A DNA stretch of 64,000 bases from Ruegeria sp. HKCCD8929 (GCF_013031405.1 NZ_WPZY01000013.1:1-64000); one strand, 5' to 3'. Shown: positions 41,520 to 50,295, counted from the stretch's first letter. Numbers and translations are program-made. Notes: generated by a model from the sequence alone, not told the origin.

Positions 41520-42239
41520 TCAGAAGGTTTCGACCCAGGGCCGTAAGGTCAACTCGTTCGACCAGGTCGAGCGGTCCTGATGGATCAGGTGCATGTATTC
41601 CCGAGCAATGGCGCCCGGATCGAGCATGCTGTCGGGATGGTCCGCCGCCTCGGTCCGCTCGGGCCGCGCGACATTGCGGATGCCACCGTCGATATTGATC
41701 CAGACGACGTGAATGCCCTTGGGGTGCAACTCACGCGCCATGGATTGCGCCAACCCGCGCTGGGCGAATTTGCCCATCGCGAAGGGCGCGGAATGGGCAA
41801 ATCCCTTCACACCCGCCGACGCTCCGGTGAACAGGATAGTGCCGCGCCGACCGTTTTCGAGCGGTTGGTCCAACATGCGCCGCGCCGCTGCCTGCCCCAG
41901 CAGAAACGCACCATGCGCCGTCACCTCGACCGCCTTGCGAACGGTTTCGGGATCCAGCTCGATCAGCGGGCCCCTCTGCCGGGCGGACGGGTTGTAACAG
42001 GCCACGCGCAATTCACCGGGCAGGTTGGCAACCAGATCGGCCATACCCTCGGCGTCGGTACCATCCAACTGGTGCAGGGTGGCGTCAGTCTCAGCAGCAA
42101 ACCCGGCCAGATCCGAGGTGTCACGGGCCGTCAGGTGCAGGGCGTACCCCGCCCCTGCCAACTCGCGTGAAAACGAGGCCGAAAGTCCAGCACCCACACC
42201 GACGATCAGAGCGGTTGGTTTCGGTTGCGAGTCTGCCAT
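41520..42239 (-). CDS. Atypical short-chain dehydrogenase-like protein
   Basis: 239 aa. SDR fold with ALIVGVGAGLSASFSREL as a cofactor loop and TGASAGVKGFAHSAPFAMGKFA as the active region. The normal Tyr-x-x-x-Lys catalytic pair reads Phe-x-x-x-Lys (PFAMGK), so classical catalysis is doubtful. Related proteins exist widely, and some may still reduce with another donor. It is convergent with the LacI gene (41 bp). Confidence 0.8.
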   Translation of the reverse strand: MADSQPKPTALIVGVGAGLSASFSRELAGAGYALHLTARDTSDLAGFAAETDATLHQLDGTDAEGMADLVANLPGELRVACYNPSARQRGPLIELDPETVRKAVEVTAHGAFLLGQAAARRMLDQPLENGRRGTILFTGASAGVKGFAHSAPFAMGKFAQRGLAQSMARELHPKGIHVVWINIDGGIRNVARPERTEAADHPDSMLDPGAIAREYMHLIHQDRSTWSNELTLRPWVETF

Positions 42240-42302
42240 GGCTCCATCCTCCCTCAGGTTATGACAGGAGATGCGCCGCAGTCGCGGAACGTCAAGAGAG
42301 GG

Positions 42303-43208
42303 CTAACGGCTGCCAAGCAGTACCGCCTCGACCCGGCGGTTTGCCTCGCGCCCTTCAGCGGTGCTGTTCGAGGTGCGCGGCGCCAGATAGCCGACGCCCC
42401 GCGCCTCGATCCGTTCGCCGTCCACGCCATGTGCCTCGATCAGACGGGCGCGCACTGCTTCGGCCCGGCGGCGGCTGAGGGCGATGTTTCCTTCGAGCGT
42501 GCCCACATCATCGGTGTGACCGACCAGAGCCACCCGCAGCTTGGGGTCCTCATCCAGCAGACCGGCCAAAGTGGCGAGCGAAGCAAACTGTCCTTCGCCC
42601 AATGCAGCGGCGCCAGAACCGAACACCAGATCGTCCAGAATGGCCCGACCATCCCGATGCAACTCCGCCAGCAACCCTTCGGACCCCGAGGCGGTTTCCG
42701 TCACCACCAGCGGCACATGGTCATCGCTGCCATTCGGGATTACCCGGATGAGCTGAATATAGGCGTCAGGCGGGTTGCGGCTGACCAAGAGGCTCAGCGC
42801 CTCGTCCCCCCGCATGGCCGAGACAAAACGGTAGTCGCGGATCGCCACATACATGTCCGGGTTGGGCACCACCTCGGTTCCGAAACGGAAATCGAAGCCG
42901 CCGCATTGGCGGGCCTCGCAGTCGAGCAGGATCTCATAGCCCTGCGCCTCGATCTGTTCACGCAGCGGCGCCAGCACCTGCAACGTGGTGCGCGACCCGG
43001 CCTGCACCCGCCATGTGCGCCGCTCGATACGACCCTCGATCGTGCGGGCGGGAACCGCATTGCCCGTGAAGACACCAACCGGCAGGTCGTAGCTGTCCAG
43101 AGCACTGATCCGCTCGGTCAGTTGCCGCGCGCCGCCGGGAAGGCTCAGCTCCTGCGCCAAAGCAGGGCCAGCCGCCAGCGCGGCGCAGAGGGCAAGTTGC
43201 CGGATCAT
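42303..43208 (-). CDS. OmpA-family protein with DUF4892-like N-terminus
   Basis: 301 aa with signal peptide (ends ALAQE). The C-terminal OmpA domain has LRVALVGHTDDVGTLEGNIALSRRRAEAVRARL and GVGYLAPRTSNSTAEGREANRRVE, the peptidoglycan-binding signature. The N-terminal half has ERRTWRVQAGSRTTLQVLAPLREQ and a Cys pair CEARQC, which I liken to DUF4892. Start overlaps the upstream AhpD-type gene end. It ties the outer membrane to the wall. Confidence 0.8.
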   Translation of the reverse strand: MIRQLALCAALAAGPALAQELSLPGGARQLTERISALDSYDLPVGVFTGNAVPARTIEGRIERRTWRVQAGSRTTLQVLAPLREQIEAQGYEILLDCEARQCGGFDFRFGTEVVPNPDMYVAIRDYRFVSAMRGDEALSLLVSRNPPDAYIQLIRVIPNGSDDHVPLVVTETASGSEGLLAELHRDGRAILDDLVFGSGAAALGEGQFASLATLAGLLDEDPKLRVALVGHTDDVGTLEGNIALSRRRAEAVRARLIEAHGVDGERIEARGVGYLAPRTSNSTAEGREANRRVEAVLLGSR

Positions 43209-43777
43209 CGGAACTGGGCGTGATATTCGTCGTTGGGCACCATGGCGGTGGCGCTGGCGACCCGGTTGGACATGTTGAAGAACCCGGCCACATTGGCAAT
43301 GTCCCAGATGTCGCGGTCGGTAAAGCCCACATCGCGCAGGCGCTGTCGGTCGGGTTCCTCGATCGCGGCGCTGGCGGTGGTCATCTTGGCGGCGAAATCC
43401 AACATCGCCCGCCGCCGCGCATCAAGTGGTGCCACGCGGTAGTTCATCACCAGCATCTCGCCCAACTGCGGATCGCCCGACAACTGCCGCACCGCTGCCC
43501 CATGCGCCACAAGGCAGTAGAAGCATTTGTTGATCGACGAGACCACCACGGCGATCATCTCGCGTTCGAGCTTGCTGAGCCCGCTATCGGCCAGCATCAG
43601 GTCGTTATACATCCCGGTGAATGCGTTCAGCTTGTCGATATCGAATGCATTGGCCTTAAGGACGTTCGGCACCATCCCCAGCTTTTCGACGCAGATATCG
43701 AAGTACTTCTGCGTCTCGGGCGGCAGCGGGTCCACCATCGGCAAATCCAGCGCGGTGGGCTGTGTGTGATCGGTCAC
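43205..43777 (-). CDS. Alkylhydroperoxidase AhpD-type (carboxymuconolactone decarboxylase fold) protein
   Basis: 190 aa from GTG 43777. The redox CxxC with following His, INKCFYCLVAHGAAVRQ, marks peroxidase-related members. The GTG follows GGGGAGAGAG; a TTG 8 codons earlier would overlap the GNAT stop. Likely an antioxidant enzyme of unknown partner. Overlaps the OmpA start by 4 bp. Confidence 0.87.
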   Translation of the reverse strand: MTDHTQPTALDLPMVDPLPPETQKYFDICVEKLGMVPNVLKANAFDIDKLNAFTGMYNDLMLADSGLSKLEREMIAVVVSSINKCFYCLVAHGAAVRQLSGDPQLGEMLVMNYRVAPLDARRRAMLDFAAKMTTASAAIEEPDRQRLRDVGFTDRDIWDIANVAGFFNMSNRVASATAMVPNDEYHAQFR

Positions 43778-43793
43778 GACTGTCTCTCTCCCC

Positions 43794-44504
43794 TCAGACA
43801 AGCTGGCGATAGTGGTACGCTCCGATGATTTCCATCCCTAGAGAGCGGTAGAGCGCGTTGGCGCCCTCATTCGCCTTGGTACAGATCACGCTAAGGGTCT
43901 CGGCTCCGTTGTCCAGCGCCCAAAAGGCCGCGCCGCGCATGGCCCACTGGCCCAGACCCTGCCGGCGCTGCGCGGGCAGGGTTTCCAGCGCGTGCACCAT
44001 GGCGACACCGTCGTGGATCGCGACAAAGCCGGTGCCGCCGGGCTTGTCCCTGTGCCGCAGCAGCAACCCGGTCTTGGGACCTTGAGCGCGCTCCATCACC
44101 GCCAATCGTTCCGGGCCGATGCCGCCCTGCGCCCAGATCTCGCGCATGATCGCCAGCGGCTCCCACAGAGTGAACACGGTAACGCGGGGGACTTCCAGAT
44201 CGGTGAGCTGTTTGGACGGGCAGGCATAGATGTTGACCGGGTCGAGGATCTTGTAACCGCGCGCGGCAAGCTGCGCGTCCAGAGCCTCATCCCCGGGACG
44301 CAGCATGAAGATGCGTTTCTGCCCCATGGCCAGCATCGCCGCCTCGGCCGCCTCGATATCGGCTTCGGTCGCGGGTGCCAGCCCGGTGGCGGCAGAGACG
44401 CGAGAGCCACCGCCACGCCCCTCGCGTAGCAGAAACGGCCCGCACCGCTCATATCGCGCGGCAGGCCAGGTGCCATCGACCACGTCGAACCAGTTCGGGC
44501 TCAA
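43794..44504 (-). CDS. GNAT-family N-acetyltransferase
   Basis: 236 aa starting at TTG 44504, which overlaps the CinA-like stop (TTGA) with AAGGAA upstream. The acetyl-CoA site is LPAQRRQGLGQWAMRGAAFWAL (QRRQGLG), then NEGANALYRSLGMEIIGAYHYR near the C-terminus. An upstream in-frame extension of 37 residues overlaps the previous gene and was rejected. The acceptor is unknown. Confidence 0.83.
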   Translation of the reverse strand: MSPNWFDVVDGTWPAARYERCGPFLLREGRGGGSRVSAATGLAPATEADIEAAEAAMLAMGQKRIFMLRPGDEALDAQLAARGYKILDPVNIYACPSKQLTDLEVPRVTVFTLWEPLAIMREIWAQGGIGPERLAVMERAQGPKTGLLLRHRDKPGGTGFVAIHDGVAMVHALETLPAQRRQGLGQWAMRGAAFWALDNGAETLSVICTKANEGANALYRSLGMEIIGAYHYRQLV

Positions 44505-45223
44505 AGCGCCAGTTCCTTCGCCAGACGAGTCATGGCGGCATCCACCTTCGCGCCCTCGGTTCCCCGGATCACCACGTTGGCCCCATACGCGCCGTTCTCC
44601 TGAAACGGGTAGCATCCAATCGAAAGGTCATCAAAATCCGATGCCAGCGCCGATAGCATGGCCGCAATATCGCCCTCGCCCCGATTCACCCGCAGCGTCT
44701 GCGACAAGAGCGGCGCGCCGCCGGTCAGCGTCGGCAGCACGCTGGCTACCATCGCCTGAAAGATATTGGGCACCCCGGCCATCACATGCACGTTGCGCAG
44801 GGTGAAACCGGGCGCGGTTGAGACCGGGTTCTCGATCAGCGTGGCACCTTCCGGGATGCGCGCCATGCGCAGGCGGGCCGCGTTCAGCTCCAGCCCGGTC
44901 TTGTCGTAATGCGCCTCAAGAAGCGCCCGGGCGTCGTCGCGCACATCGAGATGCGCGCCGAAGGCCCGCGCGATGCAATCGGCGGTGATGTCGTCATGGG
45001 TCGGCCCGATCCCGCCGCTGGTGAAAACATGAGTATAGGCCGCAGAAAGCGCGCTGACCGCCGCCTCGATCGCTTCGGCGTCATCGCTGACGATGCGCAC
45101 CTCTTTCAGGTCGATGCCATGCTTGGTCAGTTCTCCGGCCAGAAAGTGCATATTTGCATCGCGGGTGCGGCCCGACAGGATTTCATCCCCGATCACGAGC
45201 ATTGCGGCGGTTGGATTGGCCAT
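44501..45223 (-). CDS. CinA/MoaB-like molybdopterin-binding domain protein
   Basis: 240 aa. It corresponds to the N-terminal domain of CinA: LVIGDEILSGRTRDANMHFLAGEL, the DDAEAI segment and the MPT-binding TSGGIGPTHDDIT. It lacks the C-terminal nicotinamide-nucleotide amidase domain, so it is a stand-alone COG1058 protein and may hydrolyse ADP-ribose or similar compounds. It is divergent from sfsA. Confidence 0.87.
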   Translation of the reverse strand: MANPTAAMLVIGDEILSGRTRDANMHFLAGELTKHGIDLKEVRIVSDDAEAIEAAVSALSAAYTHVFTSGGIGPTHDDITADCIARAFGAHLDVRDDARALLEAHYDKTGLELNAARLRMARIPEGATLIENPVSTAPGFTLRNVHVMAGVPNIFQAMVASVLPTLTGGAPLLSQTLRVNRGEGDIAAMLSALASDFDDLSIGCYPFQENGAYGANVVIRGTEGAKVDAAMTRLAKELAL

Positions 45224-45273
45224 GGCACCCTCATCTCTTGAACGACCCCTTGCGCAGGTATAGGCCTGAGCTC

Positions 45274-45981
45274 ATGCGCTTTCAAACCCCTCTTGTTCCC
45301 GCCCGCCTGATCCGCCGCTACAAACGCTTTCTGGCTGACTGTACGCTGGAGGACGGGCGCGAGGTCACGGCGCATTGTGCCAATCCAGGCAGCATGATGG
45401 GCCTGGCCGAGCCGGGGATGCGGATCTGGCTGGAGCCGAACGACGATCCGAAGAAGAAGCTGAAATATGGCTGGCGGCTGGTCGATCACGAGAATGGGCA
45501 TTTTACCGGGGTCGATACATCGGTCCCCAACAAGGCGCTGCGGACCGCGCTGGAAAACGGCGAGATCGCTGAACTGGCCGCGTACAAGACGGTGCGGACC
45601 GAGGTGAAATACGGCCAGGGCAGCCGCATCGACTTTCTGCTGACCCAGCCGGGCCTGCCCGATGCCTATGTCGAGGTCAAAAGCGTCACCCTATCTCGCC
45701 AACCCGGTCTGGCCGAGTTCCCCGACAGCGTGACCGCGCGTGGGACCAAACATCTGGGCGAGCTGGCGGCGATGGCGGCCGAAGGGCACCGGGCGATCAT
45801 GCTCTATCTGGTGCAGCGCACGGATTGTCACCGGTTTGCTTTGGCGGCGGATATCGACGCGGCCTATGCGGCGGCGTTTGAGACGGCCAAGGCGCAGGGT
45901 GTCGAAAGACTGGTCTTCAGCACTCAGATATCACCGGACGAGGTACGGGTGGATGTAACTGTCAATTCGAATGTCAGCTAG
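45274..45981 (+). CDS. sfsA: Sugar fermentation stimulation protein A
   Basis: 235 aa. SfsA family with nuclease-like fold: FLADCTLEDGREVTAHCANPGSM, SRIDFLLTQPG and EVKSVTLSRQPGLAEFPDSVTARGTKHLGELA. In E. coli it binds DNA and affects maltose genes; biochemical function elsewhere is uncertain. The ATG at 45274 begins the family sequence. Confidence 0.92.
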   Translation: MRFQTPLVPARLIRRYKRFLADCTLEDGREVTAHCANPGSMMGLAEPGMRIWLEPNDDPKKKLKYGWRLVDHENGHFTGVDTSVPNKALRTALENGEIAELAAYKTVRTEVKYGQGSRIDFLLTQPGLPDAYVEVKSVTLSRQPGLAEFPDSVTARGTKHLGELAAMAAEGHRAIMLYLVQRTDCHRFALAADIDAAYAAAFETAKAQGVERLVFSTQISPDEVRVDVTVNSNVS

Positions 45982-46053
45982 GATCATCTTGTGTCCTTTG
46001 CGAGTGTGATGGAGAGTTGCGCGAACTAAACTCGCCGAACCAATAAACAAAAA

Positions 46054-46404
46054 ATGCGCGCCAACACTCAGAGCATCCAGATTGAATTTTGCAAAACTGT
46101 GGGGGTCCCGCCATACAAAACCCCGCTTGAGCACAAAGTTGGGATATCCCAATCGGCTCTTGACAGTGAATTGCCTCTGAGTGGCTTACGACATCTGGAT
46201 GTTAACGAAACCACAGGCTGGTACATCTGGGGAGGCGCCGAGTTTTGGAACGAAGACGATTTCTTTTTGCCGATGCACGTATGGCACTTGGAGAGACGTT
46301 GTATTTTGGCGCTGAAGTTCCTGCTGCTCCCACCCGGGTGGAGATTTCTGACGGATGGTTCATATGAGGATGTGTGGTTCGACGAAAAACTGCTGGTCGC
46401 ATGA
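46054..46404 (+). CDS. Imm33-like immunity-type protein on a low-GC patch
   Basis: 116 aa. The central block GWYIWGGAEFWNEDDFFLP and the end LPPGWRFLTDGSYEDVWFDE look like the Imm33-like immunity proteins of polymorphic toxin systems. No toxin gene is adjacent. The region 45990-46560 is close to 50% GC, well below its neighbours, and the gene lacks a good ribosome site. I suspect transfer. An orphan immunity gene can protect against neighbours' toxins. Confidence 0.6.
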   Translation: MRANTQSIQIEFCKTVGVPPYKTPLEHKVGISQSALDSELPLSGLRHLDVNETTGWYIWGGAEFWNEDDFFLPMHVWHLERRCILALKFLLLPPGWRFLTDGSYEDVWFDEKLLVA

Positions 46405-46653
46405 ACACACTCAGTATGAGTTCAGATAGACTTAAATTCTACAAAGCGAAATTGGTCTCGCCCATTCAATTTAGAATATGACGCTTGGGTTCTGCGCGTG
46501 CATCTTGGTGCATGTTGCAACCGAGCCTTGAACTCGTCGGTTAACACACCATTTGAACTTCGCAAAACGCCTCCGCGACCCCACACCCTCTGGCCCTTTT
46601 CGCGCGAGAAGCGTAAAGAAGGGCCTGCGCGCAACAGATGGAGCCCCGCGTTG
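46405..46653. other. Low-GC spacer before map
   Basis: 249 bp with no supported gene. The first 130 bp are AT-rich like the preceding gene; GC content rises again towards map. I see no terminator hairpin of note. A short minus-strand stretch (46521-46547) reads VLTDEFKAR, which faintly recalls transposase starts, but nothing around it supports an insertion sequence. Confidence 0.5.
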
Positions 46654-47466
46654 ATGAAAGAACATCGTGGCCGCCTGACCAAGGACGGCATCCGCATCTA
46701 CGAACAGGCCGACTTTGCCGGGATGCACGCGGCAGGGGCGCTGGCCGCGCGGATACTCGACACCATCGCGGAACATGTCTTTCCCGGCCAGACCACGGGA
46801 GAGCTTGACCGACTGATCACCCAGATGGTCGACGAGGCGGGCGCGACCTCGGCCACCATCGGCTACAAGGGCTATCAGCACGCCAGCTGCATCTCGGTCA
46901 ACCATGTGGTTTGTCACGGAATTCCCGGCGACAAGCGGCTCAAGGACGGAGATATCCTGAACATCGACGTGACCGTGATCGTCGATGGCTGGTATGGCGA
47001 CACCTCGCGTATGTATGTGGCGGGCAGACTGCCGCGCAAGGCCGAGCGGCTGATCCAGGTGACCCACGATGCGCTGTTCAAGGGCATCGAGATGGTCAAG
47101 CCCGGCAACACGTTCGGCGACATTGGCCACGCCATTCAGGCCTACGTCGAATCGCACCGGATGAGTGTTGTGCGTGATTTCTGCGGCCACGGGCTGGGCC
47201 GCGTGTTTCACGCGCCGCCGAACGTGCTGCATTACGGCCGCCCGGGCACCGGCGCCAAACTGGAAGAGGGCATGTTCTTTACCATCGAACCGATGGTCAA
47301 TCTGGGCCGCCCCGAGACCAAGACGCTGGCCGACGACTGGACCGCTGTGACCCGCGACAAGTCGCTGTCGGCACAGTTCGAGCATTCGGTGGGCGTGACC
47401 GCGGACGGGGTCGAGATCTTTACCCTCTCGCCCGGCGGCAAGTTCCACCCTACTTACGGGTCCTGA
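46654..47466 (+). CDS. map: Type I methionine aminopeptidase
   Basis: 270 aa. Removes the initiator Met. Metal ligands are visible in NIDVTVIVDGWYGDTSRMY (two Asp), GHGLGRVFHAPPNV (His), GMFFTIEPMVN (Glu) and FEHSVGVT (Glu). The substrate His is in VVCHGIPGD. The ATG at 46654 is preceded by GGAG; in-frame upstream residues come from the low-GC spacer and are not family-like. Confidence 0.96.
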   Translation: MKEHRGRLTKDGIRIYEQADFAGMHAAGALAARILDTIAEHVFPGQTTGELDRLITQMVDEAGATSATIGYKGYQHASCISVNHVVCHGIPGDKRLKDGDILNIDVTVIVDGWYGDTSRMYVAGRLPRKAERLIQVTHDALFKGIEMVKPGNTFGDIGHAIQAYVESHRMSVVRDFCGHGLGRVFHAPPNVLHYGRPGTGAKLEEGMFFTIEPMVNLGRPETKTLADDWTAVTRDKSLSAQFEHSVGVTADGVEIFTLSPGGKFHPTYGS

Positions 47467-47627
47467 CCTGCGTCCTGCTGTTCGCGCCAAAGGGCCAGCA
47501 GCAGGGTCTCGCCGCGCCAGGGGATCACCGCATCATGGATGAAAAGCGGCGCGCGGAGCGGTTTGGGCTCCGGCCCGGTCGTCGCGTGTCAGCATCCTGC
47601 CTGAGGCCCCATGGTGGGGCGTTCCAT
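47454..47627 (-). pseudogene. Probable decayed or stop-interrupted small gene
   Basis: Reading the minus strand from an ATG at 47627, there are 12 codons, an in-frame TGA (47589-47591), then 44 codons of coding-like sequence with strong third-position GC (including PLFIHDAVIPWRGETLLLAL) up to TAA at 47454-47456. No start codon follows the TGA closely. It overlaps the map 3' end by 13 bp. Either a gene remnant with a nonsense mutation, or a readthrough case; I do not recognise a family. Confidence 0.35.
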
Positions 47628-47675
47628 GCGCTATCCATGGGCGGCAGCGTATCACATCCCGGCAATCGGCCAAAT

Positions 47676-48326
47676 TCACGATCCGTGCATTGCAAGCAGT
47701 GCAGGCACATCGGCCATGTCGTGAAACACTTCGGCGCCCAATGCGCGCAGATTTGCTCCGTCACAATGCGCCGCAAAGCCGAGGCAGCGCATACCGGCAG
47801 CTGCAGCAGCCTTGACCCCGCTTGCACTGTCTTCGATCACGATACAGGCCTCCAGCTCAGCATTCATCGCGCGGGCAGCGTGCAGGAACAATCCCGGATG
47901 AGGTTTGGCATGTCCGACGTCATGCGCGGACCAACGGCGCCCCTCGAACCGCTGCCACAGACCGTTTTGCCCGAGTGTGATCTCCATCTTGGCCAGCGGC
48001 CCGTTCGAGGCCACGCAATATTGCAGGCCGCGACGGTCCAATTGATCGAGCAGGTCCACCACGTTGGCAATCAGCGGGGTGTTGTCCCGTAGCGCCTCGA
48101 AAATGGCCGAGTAGGTTTCCGGGACCCAGTCGGCAGGCAATTCCGCGCCAAGGCGCGTCGCCTCTTCGGACGCCGATTGGATAGTCCCGCCGACAAACAG
48201 GTCAGCACTTTGCCTTGTCGAAAGGACCAGACCACATGGCGCCAACCGGTCAACGATCACTTGCTGGGCGATCATCTCACTGTCCACCAACACCCCGTCG
48301 CAGTCAAAGATCACCAGATCATGCAT
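47676..48326 (-). CDS. HAD-superfamily phosphatase (beta-PGM-like)
   Basis: 216 aa. Motif I FDCDGVLVDSE (Asp8 nucleophile, Asp10), motif II ASNG, Lys and motif IV in HAKPHPGLFLHAARAM and IEDSASGVKAAAAAGM. Typical subfamily I phosphatase such as a sugar-phosphate phosphatase. The ATG at 48326 is used because an in-frame extension would translate the palindrome array (48354-48401). Confidence 0.9.
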   Translation of the reverse strand: MHDLVIFDCDGVLVDSEMIAQQVIVDRLAPCGLVLSTRQSADLFVGGTIQSASEEATRLGAELPADWVPETYSAIFEALRDNTPLIANVVDLLDQLDRRGLQYCVASNGPLAKMEITLGQNGLWQRFEGRRWSAHDVGHAKPHPGLFLHAARAMNAELEACIVIEDSASGVKAAAAAGMRCLGFAAHCDGANLRALGAEVFHDMADVPALLAMHGS

Positions 48327-48353
48327 GTGCCATACCTCAGCCTTCCGCGCGCA

Positions 48354-48401
48354 AAGGCGTTTGCAAACGCCTTGGTTCAAGCGGTTTCGAAACCGCTTGA
48401 A
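48354..48401. repeat. Stacked palindromes, copy 3
   Basis: 48354-48373 reads AAGGCGTTTGCAAACGCCTT (perfect 20-bp palindrome). After 2 bp, 48376-48401 is a perfect 26-bp palindrome whose arm is TTCAAGCGGTTTC. It uses the same half-sites as copies 1 and 2, in the reverse order. It lies in the gap between rsmD and the HAD gene (both minus), 27 bp upstream of the HAD start. Confidence 0.85.
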
Positions 48402-48437
48402 AGCCGGTTCCACGCGGCTTTTTCCGATCGTAGAACT

Positions 48438-48989
48438 TCAGCACCGCCACATCAGCGAGATATGCGTGTCGCCATATTTACGCACATCCTGCAGTTCGAA
48501 TCCTTCGGGTGCCTCCATCGGAGTGCCTTCTTCCCAGACCACAAGTGCGCCGTCAGCCACCCAACCGCCCACAACTACAGCGGCTAGGGCCTTTTGCCCC
48601 AGCCCCTTGCCATACGGAGGATCGAGAAAGATCAGGGCGCAAGGATCGCCGGGATTGTCTCCCAACCGGGTCGCGTCGCGTCGGATCAGATCGGTCCGGT
48701 CACCACAACGTGTCAGGTCGATATTCTTGCGGATCAGCCCCTGTGCGACGCGGCCATCATCGACAAATGTCACATCCGACGCCCCCCGCGACAGCGCTTC
48801 GAGGCCCAGCGCGCCCGTACCGGCAAACAGGTCCAGCACCCGCAGGCCATCGAAGTCGATCTGGTGGGTCAGCACGTTGAACAGGCTTTCCCGCACGCGA
48901 TCGGTGGTGGGACGCAGATGCGCACCCGCATCCCCCTTGCCGACCGAGGCCAAGGACCGGCCCCGGAACTCTCCGGCGATGATCCTCAC
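48438..48989 (-). CDS. rsmD: 16S rRNA (guanine966-N2)-methyltransferase
   Basis: 183 aa. MRIIAGEFRGRSLAS at the start, DLFAGTGALGLEALSRGA as the SAM motif, and the catalytic DPPYGKGL. Methylates the 30S subunit in the loop of helix 31. The start overlaps the stop of the FAD oxidoreductase (ATGA). Normal size. Confidence 0.94.
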   Translation of the reverse strand: MRIIAGEFRGRSLASVGKGDAGAHLRPTTDRVRESLFNVLTHQIDFDGLRVLDLFAGTGALGLEALSRGASDVTFVDDGRVAQGLIRKNIDLTRCGDRTDLIRRDATRLGDNPGDPCALIFLDPPYGKGLGQKALAAVVVGGWVADGALVVWEEGTPMEAPEGFELQDVRKYGDTHISLMWRC

Positions 48990-50197
48990 GCTTTCAGCAG
49001 CGGTTTCAGATCGGCCTCGGGATCGGCGACCACGGTGGGATCGGCATTCTTGCCCATGTCGATCAGCCGCTTGCCGACCATATAGGCGCGCGGGTCGTTC
49101 ATCGCGTCCACGGCCACAAGCTGTCCGCCCTTGTAGTACCAGAACGAATTGGTCAGCCCCTCGCCCTTGCGCGTCACCACCTGATCGTAACCGGTATTCA
49201 GACCCGCGATCTGCAGTTTGACGTCATACTGGTCCGACCAGAACCAAGGTTGCGCGACATAGTCCTTGCCCGCGCCCAGCATGTTCTGCGCCACCACCTC
49301 GGCCTGGTCGATGGCGTTCGGCACGCTCTCCAGCCGGATGCGCACGCCGTTGAACGGGAACGAGGCGCAATCGCCCGCCGCCCAGATCGACGCATCCGAG
49401 GTGCGGCCCTGCGCGTTGGTTTTGATGCCGTTCTCGACCTCCAGCCCCGCCATCTCGGCCAGTTGCGTCGAGGGGGTGATGCCCACTCCGACAACGACGA
49501 AATCCACCGACAGTTCGCTGCCATCGCTCAGCACCGCGCCGGTAACCTTGCCGCCCTCGCCGGTGATCCGGTCGAGCCCCACGCCCTCGCGGATATCGGC
49601 CCCATGACCGGTATGCAAAGCACGGAAATAGTCGCTTGTCTCAGGCGCGGCCACACGCTGCAGGATGCGGTCGGCCATCTCGACCAATGTCACCTTGACC
49701 TCGCGCTTGGCGCAGACGGCGGCGGCCTCGAGCCCGATGTATCCGCCCCCCACGATCAGCGCCCGTGCGCCTTCGGTCACCGCAGGTGCAATCGCGTCCA
49801 CATCCGCCAAGTCGCGGACCACATGCACGCCCTCAAGATCGCCGCCGATCGCGGCAGGCAGGCGGCGCGGGTCAGAGCCGGTGGTCAGTGCCAACTGGTC
49901 GTAGGAGATCACTTCATCCCCCAGCGTCACGGTCTTGGCGACGGGGTCAATCGCGCTGACCCGCTGGGCCAGTTTCAGCGTGATGTTCTGCTCGGCATAG
50001 AAACTCTCTGGCCGCAGAAACAGCCGCTCAACCTCCATCTCGCCCAGCAGATAGGCCTTGCTCAGGGGCGGGCGCTGATAGGGCAGAACCGGCTCGGCCC
50101 CGATTAGAGTGATCTCCCCCTCAAACCCATCCTTGCGCAACCTGGCCACCAAAGATGATCCTGCCTGGCCCGCGCCAATCACGACAATGTGGCTCAT
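48986..50197 (-). CDS. FAD-dependent ferredoxin-reductase-type oxidoreductase
   Basis: 403 aa. Two Rossmann segments: HIVVIGAGQAGSSLVARLRKDG for FAD and ALIVGGGYIGLEAAAVCAKREVKVTLVE for NAD(P)H, with ASIWAAGDCASFP in the FAD tail. It belongs to the rubredoxin/putidaredoxin reductase group used by P450s and dioxygenases. No electron-carrier or P450 gene lies next to it. The start at 50197 has GGGAGGAAT upstream. Confidence 0.92.
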   Translation of the reverse strand: MSHIVVIGAGQAGSSLVARLRKDGFEGEITLIGAEPVLPYQRPPLSKAYLLGEMEVERLFLRPESFYAEQNITLKLAQRVSAIDPVAKTVTLGDEVISYDQLALTTGSDPRRLPAAIGGDLEGVHVVRDLADVDAIAPAVTEGARALIVGGGYIGLEAAAVCAKREVKVTLVEMADRILQRVAAPETSDYFRALHTGHGADIREGVGLDRITGEGGKVTGAVLSDGSELSVDFVVVGVGITPSTQLAEMAGLEVENGIKTNAQGRTSDASIWAAGDCASFPFNGVRIRLESVPNAIDQAEVVAQNMLGAGKDYVAQPWFWSDQYDVKLQIAGLNTGYDQVVTRKGEGLTNSFWYYKGGQLVAVDAMNDPRAYMVGKRLIDMGKNADPTVVADPEADLKPLLKA

Positions 50198-50295
50198 ATT
50201 CCTCCCGCCCTGTAGAATACCAGTGGTCACACCCACCCGCTCAGCTATATGCCGGGGAAGACCGAACCGCAAATCCAACAATGAGGTACCCAAAG

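Noticed and set aside
46521-46547. VLTDEFKAR on the minus strand, faintly like a transposase start
   Set aside because: No helix-turn-helix, no DDE residues and no terminal inverted repeats around it. Too short to support an insertion sequence.
47589-47591. TGA as a selenocysteine codon
   Set aside because: No convincing bacterial SECIS hairpin in the 20-40 bases after it; decay is simpler.
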